Assembly (NCBI GenBank): GCA_963768585.1
Contig: CAVYIF010000013.1
Span: forward strand, 124,001 to 188,000
Length of the DNA stretch: 64,000 nucleotides
Source: CAVUNY01 sp963768585
Lineage (GTDB): Bacteria; Chloroflexota; Anaerolineae; Anaerolineales; Anaerolineaceae
Direction of reading: 5' to 3'
The notes under the pieces are model-generated. The model searched no databases, was not told where the DNA came from, and was given only the letters and a program-made list of their open reading frames with translations. Both the position numbers and the translations under genes were made by a program. Position 1 is the first letter of the stretch; the number at the start of each line of letters is the position of its first letter. Of this stretch, positions 1-9,816 are shown one piece after another.

Positions 1-363
1 TCGGCGCAGTCCATCTAAGCCATTCTCCTTACCGCGCTGCTCGAGACGATCCAAAGCGGGAATTTCACTTTCTTGCGTGGCGACAATCAGCTTTCCACAG
101 TTATCATAAGCGATATTGTGCTCTTCACAAAACTGGTACATCGCCAATCGGCCTGAGACGCAGTTTAGAGCCTTCAATGATCCGGGTTTGTAATAGATCC
201 CGGAATGAACCACACCGCTGTTGTGCCCGGTCTGGTGGGCCGCCAGATGGTCTTCAGCCTCCAGGACAATCAAAGAGGTTTTACCTCTTTTGGTCAGTTC
301 CATGGCTGTTGCCAAACCAACGATTCCTCCGCCAATAATTGCAATATCATAAGTTGTGCTCAT
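1..363 (-). CDS. lhgO: L-2-hydroxyglutarate oxidase, N-terminal part (runs off left edge)
   Basis: This is the first 121 residues of an FAD-dependent oxidoreductase of the DAO/LhgO family, which oxidises L-2-hydroxyglutarate to 2-oxoglutarate and passes electrons to the membrane quinone pool. The start is the ATG at 363-361. Residues 5-20 form the dinucleotide-binding fold with GGGIVGLATA, followed by an acidic residue ending the second strand (VLEAE). The motif HQTGHNSGVVHSGIYY near residues 42-58 is typical of LhgO and separates it from glycerol-3-phosphate dehydrogenases. The rest of the gene lies outside the window. A TATAAT-like -10 lies about 50 bases upstream. The family call is firm; the exact substrate is inferred. 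Confidence 0.85.
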   Translation of the reverse strand, partial: MSTTYDIAIIGGGIVGLATAMELTKRGKTSLIVLEAEDHLAAHQTGHNSGVVHSGIYYKPGSLKALNCVSGRLAMYQFCEEHNIAYDNCGKLIVATQESEIPALDRLEQRGKENGLDGLRR

Positions 364-410
364 CTTTCTTTCCTTTTCCTTTGTAGCCAGGATTGCGTAA
401 AGATACTTAG

Positions 411-416
411 ATTATA
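411..416 (-). promoter_or_regulatory. Possible -10 element upstream of lhgO
   Basis: On the minus strand this reads TATAAT, about 48 bases before the lhgO start. No good -35 hexamer lies 16-18 bases upstream (TTATTT at best), so this is a weak prediction. Confidence 0.3.
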
Positions 417-483
417 CTCATCATCTTGAGAAGAAATAAGAGAATTCGGGTTATTTTGAGTTACTAGGGATAAGAAATAATGA

Positions 484-1479
484 TTAAGCAAGGATGGTGT
501 CGATCGCAGATAATTCTTCATTTGAGAAAGCCAGGTTATTCAATGCACCGACACTGTCTTTGATTTGCGCGGGGCGGCTGGCGCCAATCAAGGCAGAAGT
601 GATTCCTGGGTGATGCAGCACCCAGGCAATAGCCATCTGCGCCAGTGACTGTCCTCGTGACAGGGCAATATCGTTCAAGCGACGGACTTTATCCAGTTTT
701 TCGGCAGTCAATTGTTCTGGTTTCAGGAAAACGCCTGAGCGTACGGCCCGCGAATCGTTGGGTAAACCACCCAGGTATCGGTTGGTCAGCATCCCCTGGG
801 CGAGGGGCGAAAACACAATACAACCGATACCGTTGTCAGCTAATACGTCTAATAACTGTGGTTCAACCCATCGATTGAACATATTATAGACAGGTTGGTG
901 GATTAAACATGGCGTTCCCAGGTCAGCCAGGATTTGGGCCGCACGTTGAGTTTGGTCCGGTTTGTAGTTGGATAGGCCGGCATATAAAGCTTTTCCAGAG
1001 CGAACGACATGGTCAAGGGCGCCCATGGTTTCTTCTAATGGGGTGTCTGGATCCGGTCGATGAGAATAGAATATATCAACATATTCTAACTGCATGCGCT
1101 TGAGCGATTGATCCAGGCTGGAGAGGAGATGTTTGCGAGATCCCCACTCACCGTAAGGTCCAGGCCACATGTAATACCCGGCTTTGGAAGAGATCATCAG
1201 TTCATCGCGATAACCAGAAAGGTCTCTTTTCAAAATCCGGCCAAATGTTTCTTCCGCAGAACCTGGCTCGGGACCATAATTATTTGCCAGATCGAAGTGT
1301 GTGATTCCCAGATCGAATGCTTTATGGATCATCGCCCGTGCATTTTCAGTATTATCCACACTGCCGAAGTTATGCCAAAGCCCTAATGAAATGGCGGGTA
1401 ATTTTATGCCACTGCGTCCGCTCCGGTTGTAACGCATACTGGTGTATCTATTCTCTTCGGGAGTATATGCCATGCTCAT
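484..1479 (-). CDS. yghZ: Aldo/keto reductase, YghZ / L-glyceraldehyde-3-phosphate reductase type
   Basis: A 331-residue NADPH-dependent aldo/keto reductase with a TIM-barrel fold. The catalytic tetrad is visible: Asp63 and Tyr68 in HFDLANNYGP, Lys100 in ISSKAGY and His141 in FYSHRPDP. The segment GPYGEWGSRKHLLSSLDQSL and the overall length match the E. coli YghZ subfamily (AKR14), which reduces L-glyceraldehyde 3-phosphate and methylglyoxal. The start is the ATG at 1479. It is the last gene of a minus-strand run, seven bases after the downstream ABC exporter gene, so it is probably co-transcribed. Subfamily is well supported; the physiological substrate is inferred. Confidence 0.85.
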   Translation of the reverse strand: MSMAYTPEENRYTSMRYNRSGRSGIKLPAISLGLWHNFGSVDNTENARAMIHKAFDLGITHFDLANNYGPEPGSAEETFGRILKRDLSGYRDELMISSKAGYYMWPGPYGEWGSRKHLLSSLDQSLKRMQLEYVDIFYSHRPDPDTPLEETMGALDHVVRSGKALYAGLSNYKPDQTQRAAQILADLGTPCLIHQPVYNMFNRWVEPQLLDVLADNGIGCIVFSPLAQGMLTNRYLGGLPNDSRAVRSGVFLKPEQLTAEKLDKVRRLNDIALSRGQSLAQMAIAWVLHHPGITSALIGASRPAQIKDSVGALNNLAFSNEELSAIDTILA

Positions 1480-1485
1480 CTCCTA

Positions 1486-3312
1486 TCATGCTTCAGCGAA
1501 TTGCCGGTTATATAAAGCAGTATAAATGCCGTTCTTCACTAACAGTTCTTCATGGTTGCCTTTTTCCATTATTTTGCCATCTTGAATGACACAAATGAAA
1601 TCTGCATTACGAATCGTACTCAGCCGGTGGGCGATCACGACTGCCGTCCTGTCTTCCAATAAATTTCTCAGCGCATCCTGAATTAATGATTCGGTCATGC
1701 TGTCGACGTTTGAGGTGGCTTCGTCTAACATTAGGATCCGAGGGTTGGTTAAAATTGCCCTGGCGATGCAGATCAATTGGCGTTGGCCCACCGAAAGGTT
1801 GGCTGCACCTTCTAAAACAGCGGTCTGATACCCTTCCGGTTTATTGATGATAAAGTCATGGGCATTGGCCATGCGCGCTGCCTGTTCGACTTGCTCGTCT
1901 GATGCCTCAGGTAGACCAAAGCGTATATTTTCGCCGATCGTACCAGAGAACAGGAAGGAATCTTGCGGGACCAGGCCGATCTGGCGGTGCAGAGATGTTT
2001 GGGTCACATTGCGGACATTGATACCGTCTATTTTGACCGCGCCCTTCGTGGCATCATAAAACCGCGCAATCAGGTTGCTGATCGAGGTTTTACCAGCTCC
2101 AGTGGGTCCAACCAGGGCGACGGTCTGTCCAGCTTCAATGAAGAGGCTAACATCATGTAATACTTCGGGCAAACCAGGCCGGTACTGAAAGGATACGTGC
2201 TCCAATTCAACTTTCCCTGAAATGGCGGGCATTTCCACTGCTTCTGGTTGATCTGCCACGTCCGGGACAGTGTCTAAAAGATTTAGTACCTGTTCACCGC
2301 CAGCCATCGCGGCTTGCATGGTAGTGTACATACGGCTCAACTCTTGAATAGGTTGGAAGAAGCGGGTAACATACGAAAGAAATGCAACCAGAATGCCGAT
2401 AGTAACCTCACCAATGCCGACAGCCTGACCACCAAACCATAGCACAATAGCAGTCGATAGAACCCCCAGGAATTCGATCACCGGAAGAAAGATAAATGAC
2501 AATGACATGGCGTTGATATTGGCATCCCGGTTGGCTTCATTGACCGTGGTGAACCGTTCCTGAGTTGTATTTTCCTGTCCGAAGGCCTGGATTACTCGCA
2601 CACCAGCAATATCCTCTGCCAGATCGCCAACCACTCGGGCTACCCGAGTCCGCGTTTCTCGAAATGCTATTCGTGCCCGGCTCGAAAACAATATCGTTGC
2701 CAGAACCATCAACGGTAAGACAATGAACGTCAGCAATGCTAATTTGAAATTCATCGAGAGCATGATCACGATGATCCCCGCCAGGATCAATATATCCCCA
2801 AATAAAGTGATGACACCTTGCGAAAGGAGCTGGTTAATCGTGGCGACATCGTTCATCACCCTGGATACGGTCACGCCAACAATATGGGTGTCATGGTAAC
2901 TGAGGGAAAGATGCTGCAGGTGTTTGAACAGGTCGCTGCGCATATTTGCAAGGACTCGTTGGCCCACCCAGGAAAGTAAATACTGCTGACCGGCTGTCGC
3001 CACATATAGCCCCGCAAAAGCTGCCAAAGTCATCAGCGATATGCGCATTAAACCAGCGGCGTCTCCCTGTGTGATGTACTGGTCAACAGCAACTTTTAAC
3101 AGGTAGGGTGTAGCCAGGGTGAAGCCTGAGACGAAAATCATTGCCACGAACGCCAGGCCCATCTGTTTTGAATACGGTCGCAAATAACGGAGAAGACGGC
3201 TGACTACTTTAGGATTAAATACCTGTCCAGGTTCATTTTCTCCGCCAGAGAAGCGGTGAAGCGCTCCTCGGGGACCCATTCCCGGATTAGAAACACCAAT
3301 TCCAAAACCCAT
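1486..3312 (-). CDS. ABC exporter half-transporter (subunit with intact Walker B glutamate)
   Basis: A 608-residue type IV ABC exporter subunit: six membrane helices in roughly residues 45-335, then a nucleotide-binding domain. Walker A (GPTGAGKTS) begins at residue 402. Walker B ends in DEATSNVDS with the catalytic glutamate, and the H-loop is IAHRLST. The signature is LSVGQ instead of LSGGQ. It lies three bases downstream of a second exporter subunit whose defects are complementary, so the pair almost certainly forms a heterodimer with one degenerate ATP site (the TM287/288, LmrCD and BmrCD pattern). Substrate is unknown; drugs or lipids are typical for the class. Confidence 0.88.
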   Translation of the reverse strand: MGFGIGVSNPGMGPRGALHRFSGGENEPGQVFNPKVVSRLLRYLRPYSKQMGLAFVAMIFVSGFTLATPYLLKVAVDQYITQGDAAGLMRISLMTLAAFAGLYVATAGQQYLLSWVGQRVLANMRSDLFKHLQHLSLSYHDTHIVGVTVSRVMNDVATINQLLSQGVITLFGDILILAGIIVIMLSMNFKLALLTFIVLPLMVLATILFSSRARIAFRETRTRVARVVGDLAEDIAGVRVIQAFGQENTTQERFTTVNEANRDANINAMSLSFIFLPVIEFLGVLSTAIVLWFGGQAVGIGEVTIGILVAFLSYVTRFFQPIQELSRMYTTMQAAMAGGEQVLNLLDTVPDVADQPEAVEMPAISGKVELEHVSFQYRPGLPEVLHDVSLFIEAGQTVALVGPTGAGKTSISNLIARFYDATKGAVKIDGINVRNVTQTSLHRQIGLVPQDSFLFSGTIGENIRFGLPEASDEQVEQAARMANAHDFIINKPEGYQTAVLEGAANLSVGQRQLICIARAILTNPRILMLDEATSNVDSMTESLIQDALRNLLEDRTAVVIAHRLSTIRNADFICVIQDGKIMEKGNHEELLVKNGIYTALYNRQFAEA

Positions 3313-3315
3313 AAC

Positions 3316-5088
3316 TCACCTGACTGCCTTTGGCTTTAATTGCTGGTGGTAAATATTTTTATATAGAGGAGAGCGTTCAATAAGCTCTGTATGTTTTCCT
3401 CTGGCGACGATGCGGCCTTTATCCAGAAGCAGGATTTGATCGGCCATTTGCACTGTACTTAATCGATGCGCAATGACAAATGTGGTTCTGTTCTTCATCA
3501 ATCTTTCCAGGGCGATCTGGATAAGATGCTCCGTTTCCGTGTCCACGCTGGAGGTAGCATCATCCAGGATTAAGATCCGCGGGTCGGTGAGCAATGCGCG
3601 GGCAATTGCCAGACGCTGTTTTTGTCCACCGGAGAGGGTAATTCCACGTTCTCCAACATGCGTATCATAGCCATGCTGCATCTCCAGGATGAATTCATGG
3701 GCCTGGGCATCTTTTGCCGCTTGCTCGATTTCTTCCAGGGTGGCTTCTGGCTTACCAAAGCCAATATTTTCCTTTATTGATGCGGCGAACAATGTGGTTT
3801 CTTGTAGAACCATGCCGATCTGGCTGCGCAGTGAATTAATCGATACCGTTCGAATATCCATATCATCGATGAATATGCAGCCCGAACTGGGATCATAGAA
3901 GCGAGGAATCAAGTTGATGATCGTCGATTTGCCTGATCCGGTAGGTCCCAGGAGGGCGATAACCTGATTCGGAGATGCTTCAAAAGAAATATCTTTTAAA
4001 ATACCAGCGTGTTTGCCATATGCAAACGATACGTTTTCAAAACGGACTTTGCCCCGGGTCAGCTTCAAGGTGTCTGCATCCGGCTTTTCGCTTACCTCTG
4101 GCATAGCATCCAAGATTTCGAATATTCTTTCGGCTGAAGCGGTTGCCATTGAGATTGCTGGCAAAATCATGCCAAGCTGGCGGACCGGGGCGACTAACTG
4201 GGCAACATATGTGGTAAATGCAACCAGTTCGCCTAAGGTCAGGTTGTTATTGATTACCAACATTCCACCGAACCATAAAATGGCGACGCTGCTGATATTC
4301 GCAGTGAAGTTTAACAGCGGCATGTTTATCGATTGAAATCTTGCTGATTTAGCGGAAAGGTCAAACCAATCTTTATTATCGATTTCGAAACGCTCGATTT
4401 CGGCGTTTTCCTGGGCAAAAGTCTTAATTACCCTGGTCCCTCGCAGGTTCTGCTCCACTCGGGTGGTGAGTACCGCTAATTGTCGTTGGATTTGACTGGA
4501 AAGCGGTCGAAAAATGCGTCCGAAACGCACGGATTGCACCACCAATAATGGCATGCCAACCATGGCGAGCAATCCTAATTGAGGATTCATCGCGATCATT
4601 ACCCCGGCGGTAATGACCATCAAAACACTGCCTTCAATTACTCGAAATGTTGCCCGTCCGGTCAGAAAACGAATGCGCTCAACGTCCTGGATTGCGCGTG
4701 AAAGCAGGTCGCCTGCTTCAGCATGATCGTGAAAGGAAAAGGATAGAAATGTAATTTTTCTTTGCAGTTCATTACGGATATCATATGCGACATTTTGAGA
4801 TGCAATTTCAGTCCAAACCCCCTGGAAATAAGTGAAAATACCTTTAAATAACACCAGGACCAACAAAGCGCCTACTGCCAACGTTAGCATTTGCGTGTTT
4901 TTCCCACCAATGCTGTTGTCAATTGTCCAGCGAATTAACTGGGGGTTGATCATGTTGACGATATCAATGATCACCATTGTCAGATACGCCCCCGCAGTAA
5001 GTTTCCAATGAGGGCGAAGATAACGATAACAGCGAAATAAAATATTCAGTTGTGACGGTTTTACGGTTGGCTTTTTAATGTGCTCCAT
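3316..5088 (-). CDS. ABC exporter half-transporter (subunit with degenerate Walker B)
   Basis: A membrane-spanning exporter subunit of 590 residues with an N-terminal six-helix domain and a C-terminal ATPase domain. Walker A (GPTGSGKST) is near residue 381, the signature is canonical LSGGQ, and the H-loop is IAHRLST. Walker B ends LDDATSSVD: aspartate replaces the catalytic glutamate. In a heterodimer this aspartate faces the LSVGQ of the downstream partner, giving one degenerate and one competent site. The frame is open to a TTG at 5175, but the ATG at 5088 (protein starting MEHIKKPT) fits the family N-terminus better. It is first in an apparent operon with the second subunit and an aldo/keto reductase. 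Confidence 0.87.
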   Translation of the reverse strand: MEHIKKPTVKPSQLNILFRCYRYLRPHWKLTAGAYLTMVIIDIVNMINPQLIRWTIDNSIGGKNTQMLTLAVGALLVLVLFKGIFTYFQGVWTEIASQNVAYDIRNELQRKITFLSFSFHDHAEAGDLLSRAIQDVERIRFLTGRATFRVIEGSVLMVITAGVMIAMNPQLGLLAMVGMPLLVVQSVRFGRIFRPLSSQIQRQLAVLTTRVEQNLRGTRVIKTFAQENAEIERFEIDNKDWFDLSAKSARFQSINMPLLNFTANISSVAILWFGGMLVINNNLTLGELVAFTTYVAQLVAPVRQLGMILPAISMATASAERIFEILDAMPEVSEKPDADTLKLTRGKVRFENVSFAYGKHAGILKDISFEASPNQVIALLGPTGSGKSTIINLIPRFYDPSSGCIFIDDMDIRTVSINSLRSQIGMVLQETTLFAASIKENIGFGKPEATLEEIEQAAKDAQAHEFILEMQHGYDTHVGERGITLSGGQKQRLAIARALLTDPRILILDDATSSVDTETEHLIQIALERLMKNRTTFVIAHRLSTVQMADQILLLDKGRIVARGKHTELIERSPLYKNIYHQQLKPKAVR

Positions 5089-5175
5089 AATTATTGCGAT
5101 TAAATCACCGCAATATCCCTTTCGGTGAATTTTATGATTTATGTTGTCGTGTCTTAATTCTACCCCAGCTTTCAA

Positions 5176-5293
5176 AAAACAATCTGTAAATTTATATTAG
5201 ATTTTAGATGATCAAAAATTTTCCAAGAACGGCGGGATTTGCTGCGTATAGTCGATTTTCTATATCAAAAACCATAAATGGAGGTATAACTAT
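5176..5293. other. Intergenic region between divergent exporter and kinase genes
   Basis: AT-rich DNA separating the minus-strand ABC exporter operon from the plus-strand kinase module, and presumably holding both promoters. Several TATA-like hexamers are present on both strands, but none has a convincing -35 partner at the right distance. No gene is seen. Confidence 0.4.
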
Positions 5294-5323
5294 ATGTATA
5301 AAAGAAAACATAAGATATTATAG
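5294..5323 (+). CDS. Possible 9-codon leader peptide
   Basis: An ATG at 5294 follows a perfect GGAGG (5280-5284) with a nine-base spacing and encodes a very basic nonapeptide (MYKRKHKIL), ending in TAG at 5321-5323. The next open frame begins three bases later at 5327. It may be a translated leader or a chance occurrence; only the strong ribosome binding site argues for it. Confidence 0.3.
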   Translation: MYKRKHKIL

Positions 5324-5326
5324 AAT

Positions 5327-5527
5327 ATGGATAATGTGATCACGAAATTTCACGTTTTTTTGCCAATTTTCCTTGACGATTGTTTTGGCAAAATGATAGA
5401 CTTGCTGTTATCTAAACGAGGGGAATTAGCAAATCTCTTAAAGGATAATGGAATAAATTGGCATTACCTTCCCTATAATGCTGGTAGGTTTTTACAGTAT
5501 TGGTTAGTAGAAAATGGCAACATATAA
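5327..5527 (+). CDS. Small hypothetical protein upstream of the hybrid kinase
   Basis: A 66-codon open frame starting at an ATG three bases after the stop of the possible leader peptide and ending ten bases before the kinase GTG start. It has no ribosome binding site of its own, so expression would depend on coupling with the leader. The product resembles no family I recognise: a hydrophobic start (FHVFLPIFLDD) followed by a mixed segment. It could equally be non-coding leader DNA. Confidence 0.3.
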   Translation: MDNVITKFHVFLPIFLDDCFGKMIDLLLSKRGELANLLKDNGINWHYLPYNAGRFLQYWLVENGNI

Positions 5528-5536
5528 AGGTAATCT

Positions 5537-8500
5537 GTGATAGAAAAAAATAAAACGGGCCATTCTCTAAAATATGGGATAACCGGCTTTATTATTGGCC
5601 TGGTCTTTTCATCTATCAGTTTGGGTGTTTGGTATATATCCCTGCAATATATTGGGGTGCAGTTAAATCCTGCGTTCAATCTAACAGCAATCATCATCGC
5701 GTTGGGTGGGCCGCTACCGCTGATCTTGTTTGCCAGCGGATGGTTAATTGGTGGTCGCCAGGATCAACTTGAGCGGTTGAACGCCCAATTGATCCTGACC
5801 AACGATCAACTCGAGCAGCGCGAAAAAGATATGCAGGCTGAAAATGCTGAGCGTTTGCGCCTGGAAAAAGTATTAGAGCGTGGCAAGCGCGAATGGGAAG
5901 GTATTTTTGATGCCGTGCATGATGCGATTATCGTTTCAGATAGTGATGGCTATGTGATTCGCTGCAACCGCTCTGCGACCATAGAGCTGGGGATTACATT
6001 TGAACAGCTGGTGAACGCACGGATCGACGAGGTTAAATTAGGCCGCGCAGGCAATGTATTTGCAAAACCAGCCGGATATCCACGGGAATTTTATATTCCT
6101 GAACGAGATCGTTGGTATGATCTTTCTCAGTACACCCTTTATTTATCAGATGATCAGGCCGGAAAGATCTTTATTTTGCGGGATACCACCCAAAATAAAG
6201 AGTTCGACCGCATTATCCGCCAGCAAAAAGATTATCTCGAAGCATTAATTAAGAATTCGCCGGTGGCGATTATTACATTAAAACAGGATCACACGATCGA
6301 ATCCAGCAATCCTGCGTTTGAAAGTATGTTTGGTTATTCGCCAGGAGAAGTGATCGGTCGCAATCTTGACACCTTATTATCAGATGATCACGTTCATGCC
6401 GAAGCGATTGCCTTGACGACCAAAGTAATCAACGGGGAACCAGTAAAAAGTATCGTCCAGCGTAAACGCAAGGATAATACCTTTGTTGATGTTGAAATTT
6501 TGGGCGTGCCTCTAAACCTGGACAACAACTCGACTGATTCCTTGTGGCTGTATCACGATATCACAGAATTGATGCAGGCCAGGCGGGCGGCGGAGCAAGC
6601 GGATCATGCGAAATCGGAATTTCTGGCCAATATGAGCCATGAAATCCGAACTCCGATGAATGGCATTATCGGCATGGTAGATTTAACCCTCAGTACTGAA
6701 TTAACCGAGGAACAGTATGACTTCTTATCGAGCGCGAAAGACAGTGCAGAGGCGTTAATGAGCCTGTTGAACAGCGTTCTGGATGTCTCCAAAATCGAAT
6801 CTGGTCAGCTCCAGCTAGAAAACGTCGAATTTGAAATTCCTGAGATTATTGAAGGTGTTGCTCAAACCATGGCAAGCCGGGCGGAGACAAAAGGCCTGGA
6901 GATGGTTGTCTATGAAGATCCGACGATACCAGAACTGGTTCGAGGTGACCCAGGACGATTGCGCCAAATTTTGGTTAATTTAACGGAAAACGCGATTAAA
7001 TTTACTGAAAGAGGAGAAATACTTATTCGCACCGAATTAAAGGATTTCTCTGATGAACAGCTCGTCGTTCGCTTTTATGTTGAAGATTCTGGAATTGGTA
7101 TCCCGAAAGATCGGCAGAAGGCGATTTTTGAACAATTCGTTCAAGCGGATGGGTCGACAACACGCAAATTTGGTGGTACTGGCCTGGGATTGACAATTTC
7201 CAAACAGCTGGCGGAATTAATGGGTGGAAGAATTGGCGTTGTGAGTGAGGCTGGTAAAGGTAGTTCCTTCTGGTTCGACATTTTATTTGAGAATGTTCCG
7301 ATTGGTGTTAAAGAAACAGAATCTGTTAGCCAACTGGAAGGTACACGGGTTCTGATTGTAGATGATAATACTACTAACCGGTCAATTTTTTCAAAAATGC
7401 TTGAAGGACTGGGTGTCAGAACTAAATCAACATCGTCCGGGGCCGAAGTTCTTCCTGAATTATTCAGGGGTCTTTTAGCTCGCGACCCATATCATCTGGT
7501 TATTTTAGATATGCAAATGCCGGGTCTGGATGGCGAGCAAACCCTGCGCATGATCCGCCAGGAAAAACTAACCCAAGACGTCAAGGTGATTGTTCTCACC
7601 TCTATGGGCCGGCGCAGTGAGTTAAACTATCTTGAAGAGTTAGGTTGTTCTGGATATTTGCTCAAACCAGTCAGGCAGTCTAATCTCAGCAATATTCTGG
7701 AATATGCCCTGGGTTTGCGTAACAAGACGGAGAAACGGGGCCGAATGCGGCAGGTCGAGGATATTGTTCTGTTTGACCAGCCTATACCACCCTTAAAGAT
7801 TATGGTCGTTGAGGATAACTTGCTCAATCAAAAAATGATCCGCACGTTTTTAACCCGCCAGGGTCACCAAGTGGAAATATGTAATAATGGCGTTGAAGCA
7901 GTTCAAACCTCAAAGAGTGAGGAGTTTGATTTAATTTTTATGGATGTCCAGATGCCTATCATGGATGGGTTGGAATCAACCCGTGTTATTCGGGAATTTG
8001 AAGGAAAGAACCAACACACGCCCATTATCGCAATGACTGCATATGCACTCCAGGGTGACAGCCAACGTTGCCTGGATGCGGGTATGGATGATTATGTAAC
8101 TAAACCGCTGGATATGAGAAGATTGTTGAAAGTAATGAGAAGATGGGTTTTAGACCATGACGATATGATATCCGCCAGTGCAAATGTGGAAACAATCCAT
8201 CTGGGGAGTACGGATGAGATTCTGGATATTGGATCGGCACTATCCCGATTCAGCAACGATATTGAGTTTTTCAAAAGTCTACTAGATGAATTTCTCGAAT
8301 CATTGCCTGATCGTGTGGATGAATTTAGACAGCTGTATCGCGAAAAGAACTGGAAACTTTTAGCCGACCAATCACATAACCTAAAAGGGGTTGCAGCGAA
8401 TTTCGGCGTTATGAAAATTGCAGGAATTGCACGTCGGATCGATGCATATTCACAGGAGGAACACTCCCAATCAATCCCTGAAATGATACGCCAAATTGAA

Positions 8501-8578
8501 TTTGCGATTGATGAATTGCGAATTGCCAGGGATAATATCGACCCGAATGACAAATTTATAATACCTGATGAGGAATAA
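5537..8578 (+). CDS. Hybrid sensor histidine kinase (PAS-PAS-HisKA-HATPase-REC-REC-HPt)
   Basis: A 1013-residue membrane-bound phosphorelay kinase. Two hydrophobic segments lie within residues 10-70, then a coiled coil (about 72-115), a PAS domain (about 118-225) and a second PAS domain (about 230-345). The HisKA phosphoacceptor is His368 in MSHEIRTPMNG. The ATPase domain carries the N box NLTENAIKF and G box DSGIGIP. Two receivers follow, with phosphoacceptors Asp658 (LDMQMPG) and Asp803 (MDVQMPIMDG), and a C-terminal HPt domain with His947 in SHNLKG. The layout is BarA/ArcB-like. The GTG start follows AAAGG at 5527-5530. Its stop overlaps the next gene start (TAATG), implying coupling with the response-regulator ATPase. 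Confidence 0.92.
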   Translation: MIEKNKTGHSLKYGITGFIIGLVFSSISLGVWYISLQYIGVQLNPAFNLTAIIIALGGPLPLILFASGWLIGGRQDQLERLNAQLILTNDQLEQREKDMQAENAERLRLEKVLERGKREWEGIFDAVHDAIIVSDSDGYVIRCNRSATIELGITFEQLVNARIDEVKLGRAGNVFAKPAGYPREFYIPERDRWYDLSQYTLYLSDDQAGKIFILRDTTQNKEFDRIIRQQKDYLEALIKNSPVAIITLKQDHTIESSNPAFESMFGYSPGEVIGRNLDTLLSDDHVHAEAIALTTKVINGEPVKSIVQRKRKDNTFVDVEILGVPLNLDNNSTDSLWLYHDITELMQARRAAEQADHAKSEFLANMSHEIRTPMNGIIGMVDLTLSTELTEEQYDFLSSAKDSAEALMSLLNSVLDVSKIESGQLQLENVEFEIPEIIEGVAQTMASRAETKGLEMVVYEDPTIPELVRGDPGRLRQILVNLTENAIKFTERGEILIRTELKDFSDEQLVVRFYVEDSGIGIPKDRQKAIFEQFVQADGSTTRKFGGTGLGLTISKQLAELMGGRIGVVSEAGKGSSFWFDILFENVPIGVKETESVSQLEGTRVLIVDDNTTNRSIFSKMLEGLGVRTKSTSSGAEVLPELFRGLLARDPYHLVILDMQMPGLDGEQTLRMIRQEKLTQDVKVIVLTSMGRRSELNYLEELGCSGYLLKPVRQSNLSNILEYALGLRNKTEKRGRMRQVEDIVLFDQPIPPLKIMVVEDNLLNQKMIRTFLTRQGHQVEICNNGVEAVQTSKSEEFDLIFMDVQMPIMDGLESTRVIREFEGKNQHTPIIAMTAYALQGDSQRCLDAGMDDYVTKPLDMRRLLKVMRRWVLDHDDMISASANVETIHLGSTDEILDIGSALSRFSNDIEFFKSLLDEFLESLPDRVDEFRQLYREKNWKLLADQSHNLKGVAANFGVMKIAGIARRIDAYSQEEHSQSIPEMIRQIEFAIDELRIARDNIDPNDKFIIPDEE

Positions 8579-9802
8579 TGACAAAAGTTTTGTTTATAGA
8601 TGACGAACCGATTTATTATCGAATGATTGCGCCGACGTTTAAGGAACAGGGGATTGACATCCGTTTCGTTAAAACCGGCGCTGAGGGGTTGGCCGAAGTT
8701 CCCCTATATCAACCGGATGTCATCATTACTGATGTGCGCATGCCAGATATTTCGGGATATGAGATCGTTGAGAGGTTGCGGCGGGACCCGAGGTTCAATC
8801 GCATCCCGATCATTTTTGTGACCGGGCAATCGGATCTTAAAGATAAGCTTAGAGCATTCGAATTAGGCGCTGATGACTATTTAGTCAAGCCATTTCAGCC
8901 CGAAGAACTGGTGGCGCGATTAGGAATTCTCGTACGCCGAAATGAGGCATTAAAAGCCGTAACAAAAATTGAGACGGATTTTAGACAGACCTCGACAGTA
9001 ATCGCCATACATTCCTTGCGCGGTGGAGTGGGGTGTTCGACTGTGGCTGTGAACCTTGCGCTGGCTTTCCAACAGTTATGGTTGAAACCAACTTTATTGG
9101 TTGATGGGGTCCTGGTATCTGGCCAGGTGAGCTTGATGTTGAATTCAAACCCCAAGGATAACCTGGGCAGATTTTGCCGGACTAAAGGCAGAGAATATCG
9201 AAGAAGAAGAGGTTGTTACTAAATTAGTCCAAAATCACAGCAGCGGCTTGCAGTTCATCGCATCTCCGGGAACCCCTATTGCGCCAGATGCGTTCCATGA
9301 TGAATTTTGGCCCGCGATTATCGACCGACTGAATGAGTTTAATGATTTTATTGTTTTAGATACTGCCCATGATTTCAGTAACATGACCATTCATCTTTTA
9401 GAATCGGCCTCGTATGTCGTTTTGGTCATTTCGCCTGAAATGGCTTCTCTTCGATCGGCTGTTTGCGCATTAGATATTTATGAGCGCCTGGGTTTCCAAG
9501 CTGACCGCATTTTTATTTTAGTTAACCAGATATTTGACCAGAACCCGATTAAACAAGCTCATATTGAAAAGGTGATTCGCAGACCGGTCGATATGATGAT
9601 CCCGTACGTTGACAATGAATTTTTGCGCAGCCTAAATTTCGGCGAACCATTTTTATTGAAGAATCCTGATTCGCCTATTACGGGTTTATATGAAGACGCG
9701 GCTTTTTGGTTGAGCAATGACATTCATAAAAATATCCCACCTGTAGCCCCAACTTCGTCATGGCGAAGGGTAAATAACCGTTTATACCTGGGAAAAAAAT
9801 AA
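8578..9802 (+). CDS. Receiver-MinD/ParA fusion ATPase, CpaE/TadZ-like (frameshifted)
   Basis: One gene of about 407 codons split by a single extra base in the TTTT run at 9172-9175. Frame one (8578-9222) gives a receiver domain with the DD pair at residues 8-9 and a phosphoacceptor in ITDVRMPD, then the start of a MinD/ParA ATPase. The second frame resumes at 9176 (GLKAENIEEEEVV) and ends at 9802 with the rest of the ATPase, including FIVLDTAHDF. The P-loop is deviant: RGGVGCST lacks both the signature lysine and the P-loop lysine, as in several CpaE/TadZ proteins that localise pilus or secretion machinery. It overlaps the kinase stop by one base and is a likely target of that kinase. Confidence 0.78.
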
Positions 9803-9816
9803 GTTATCTGAAGATC

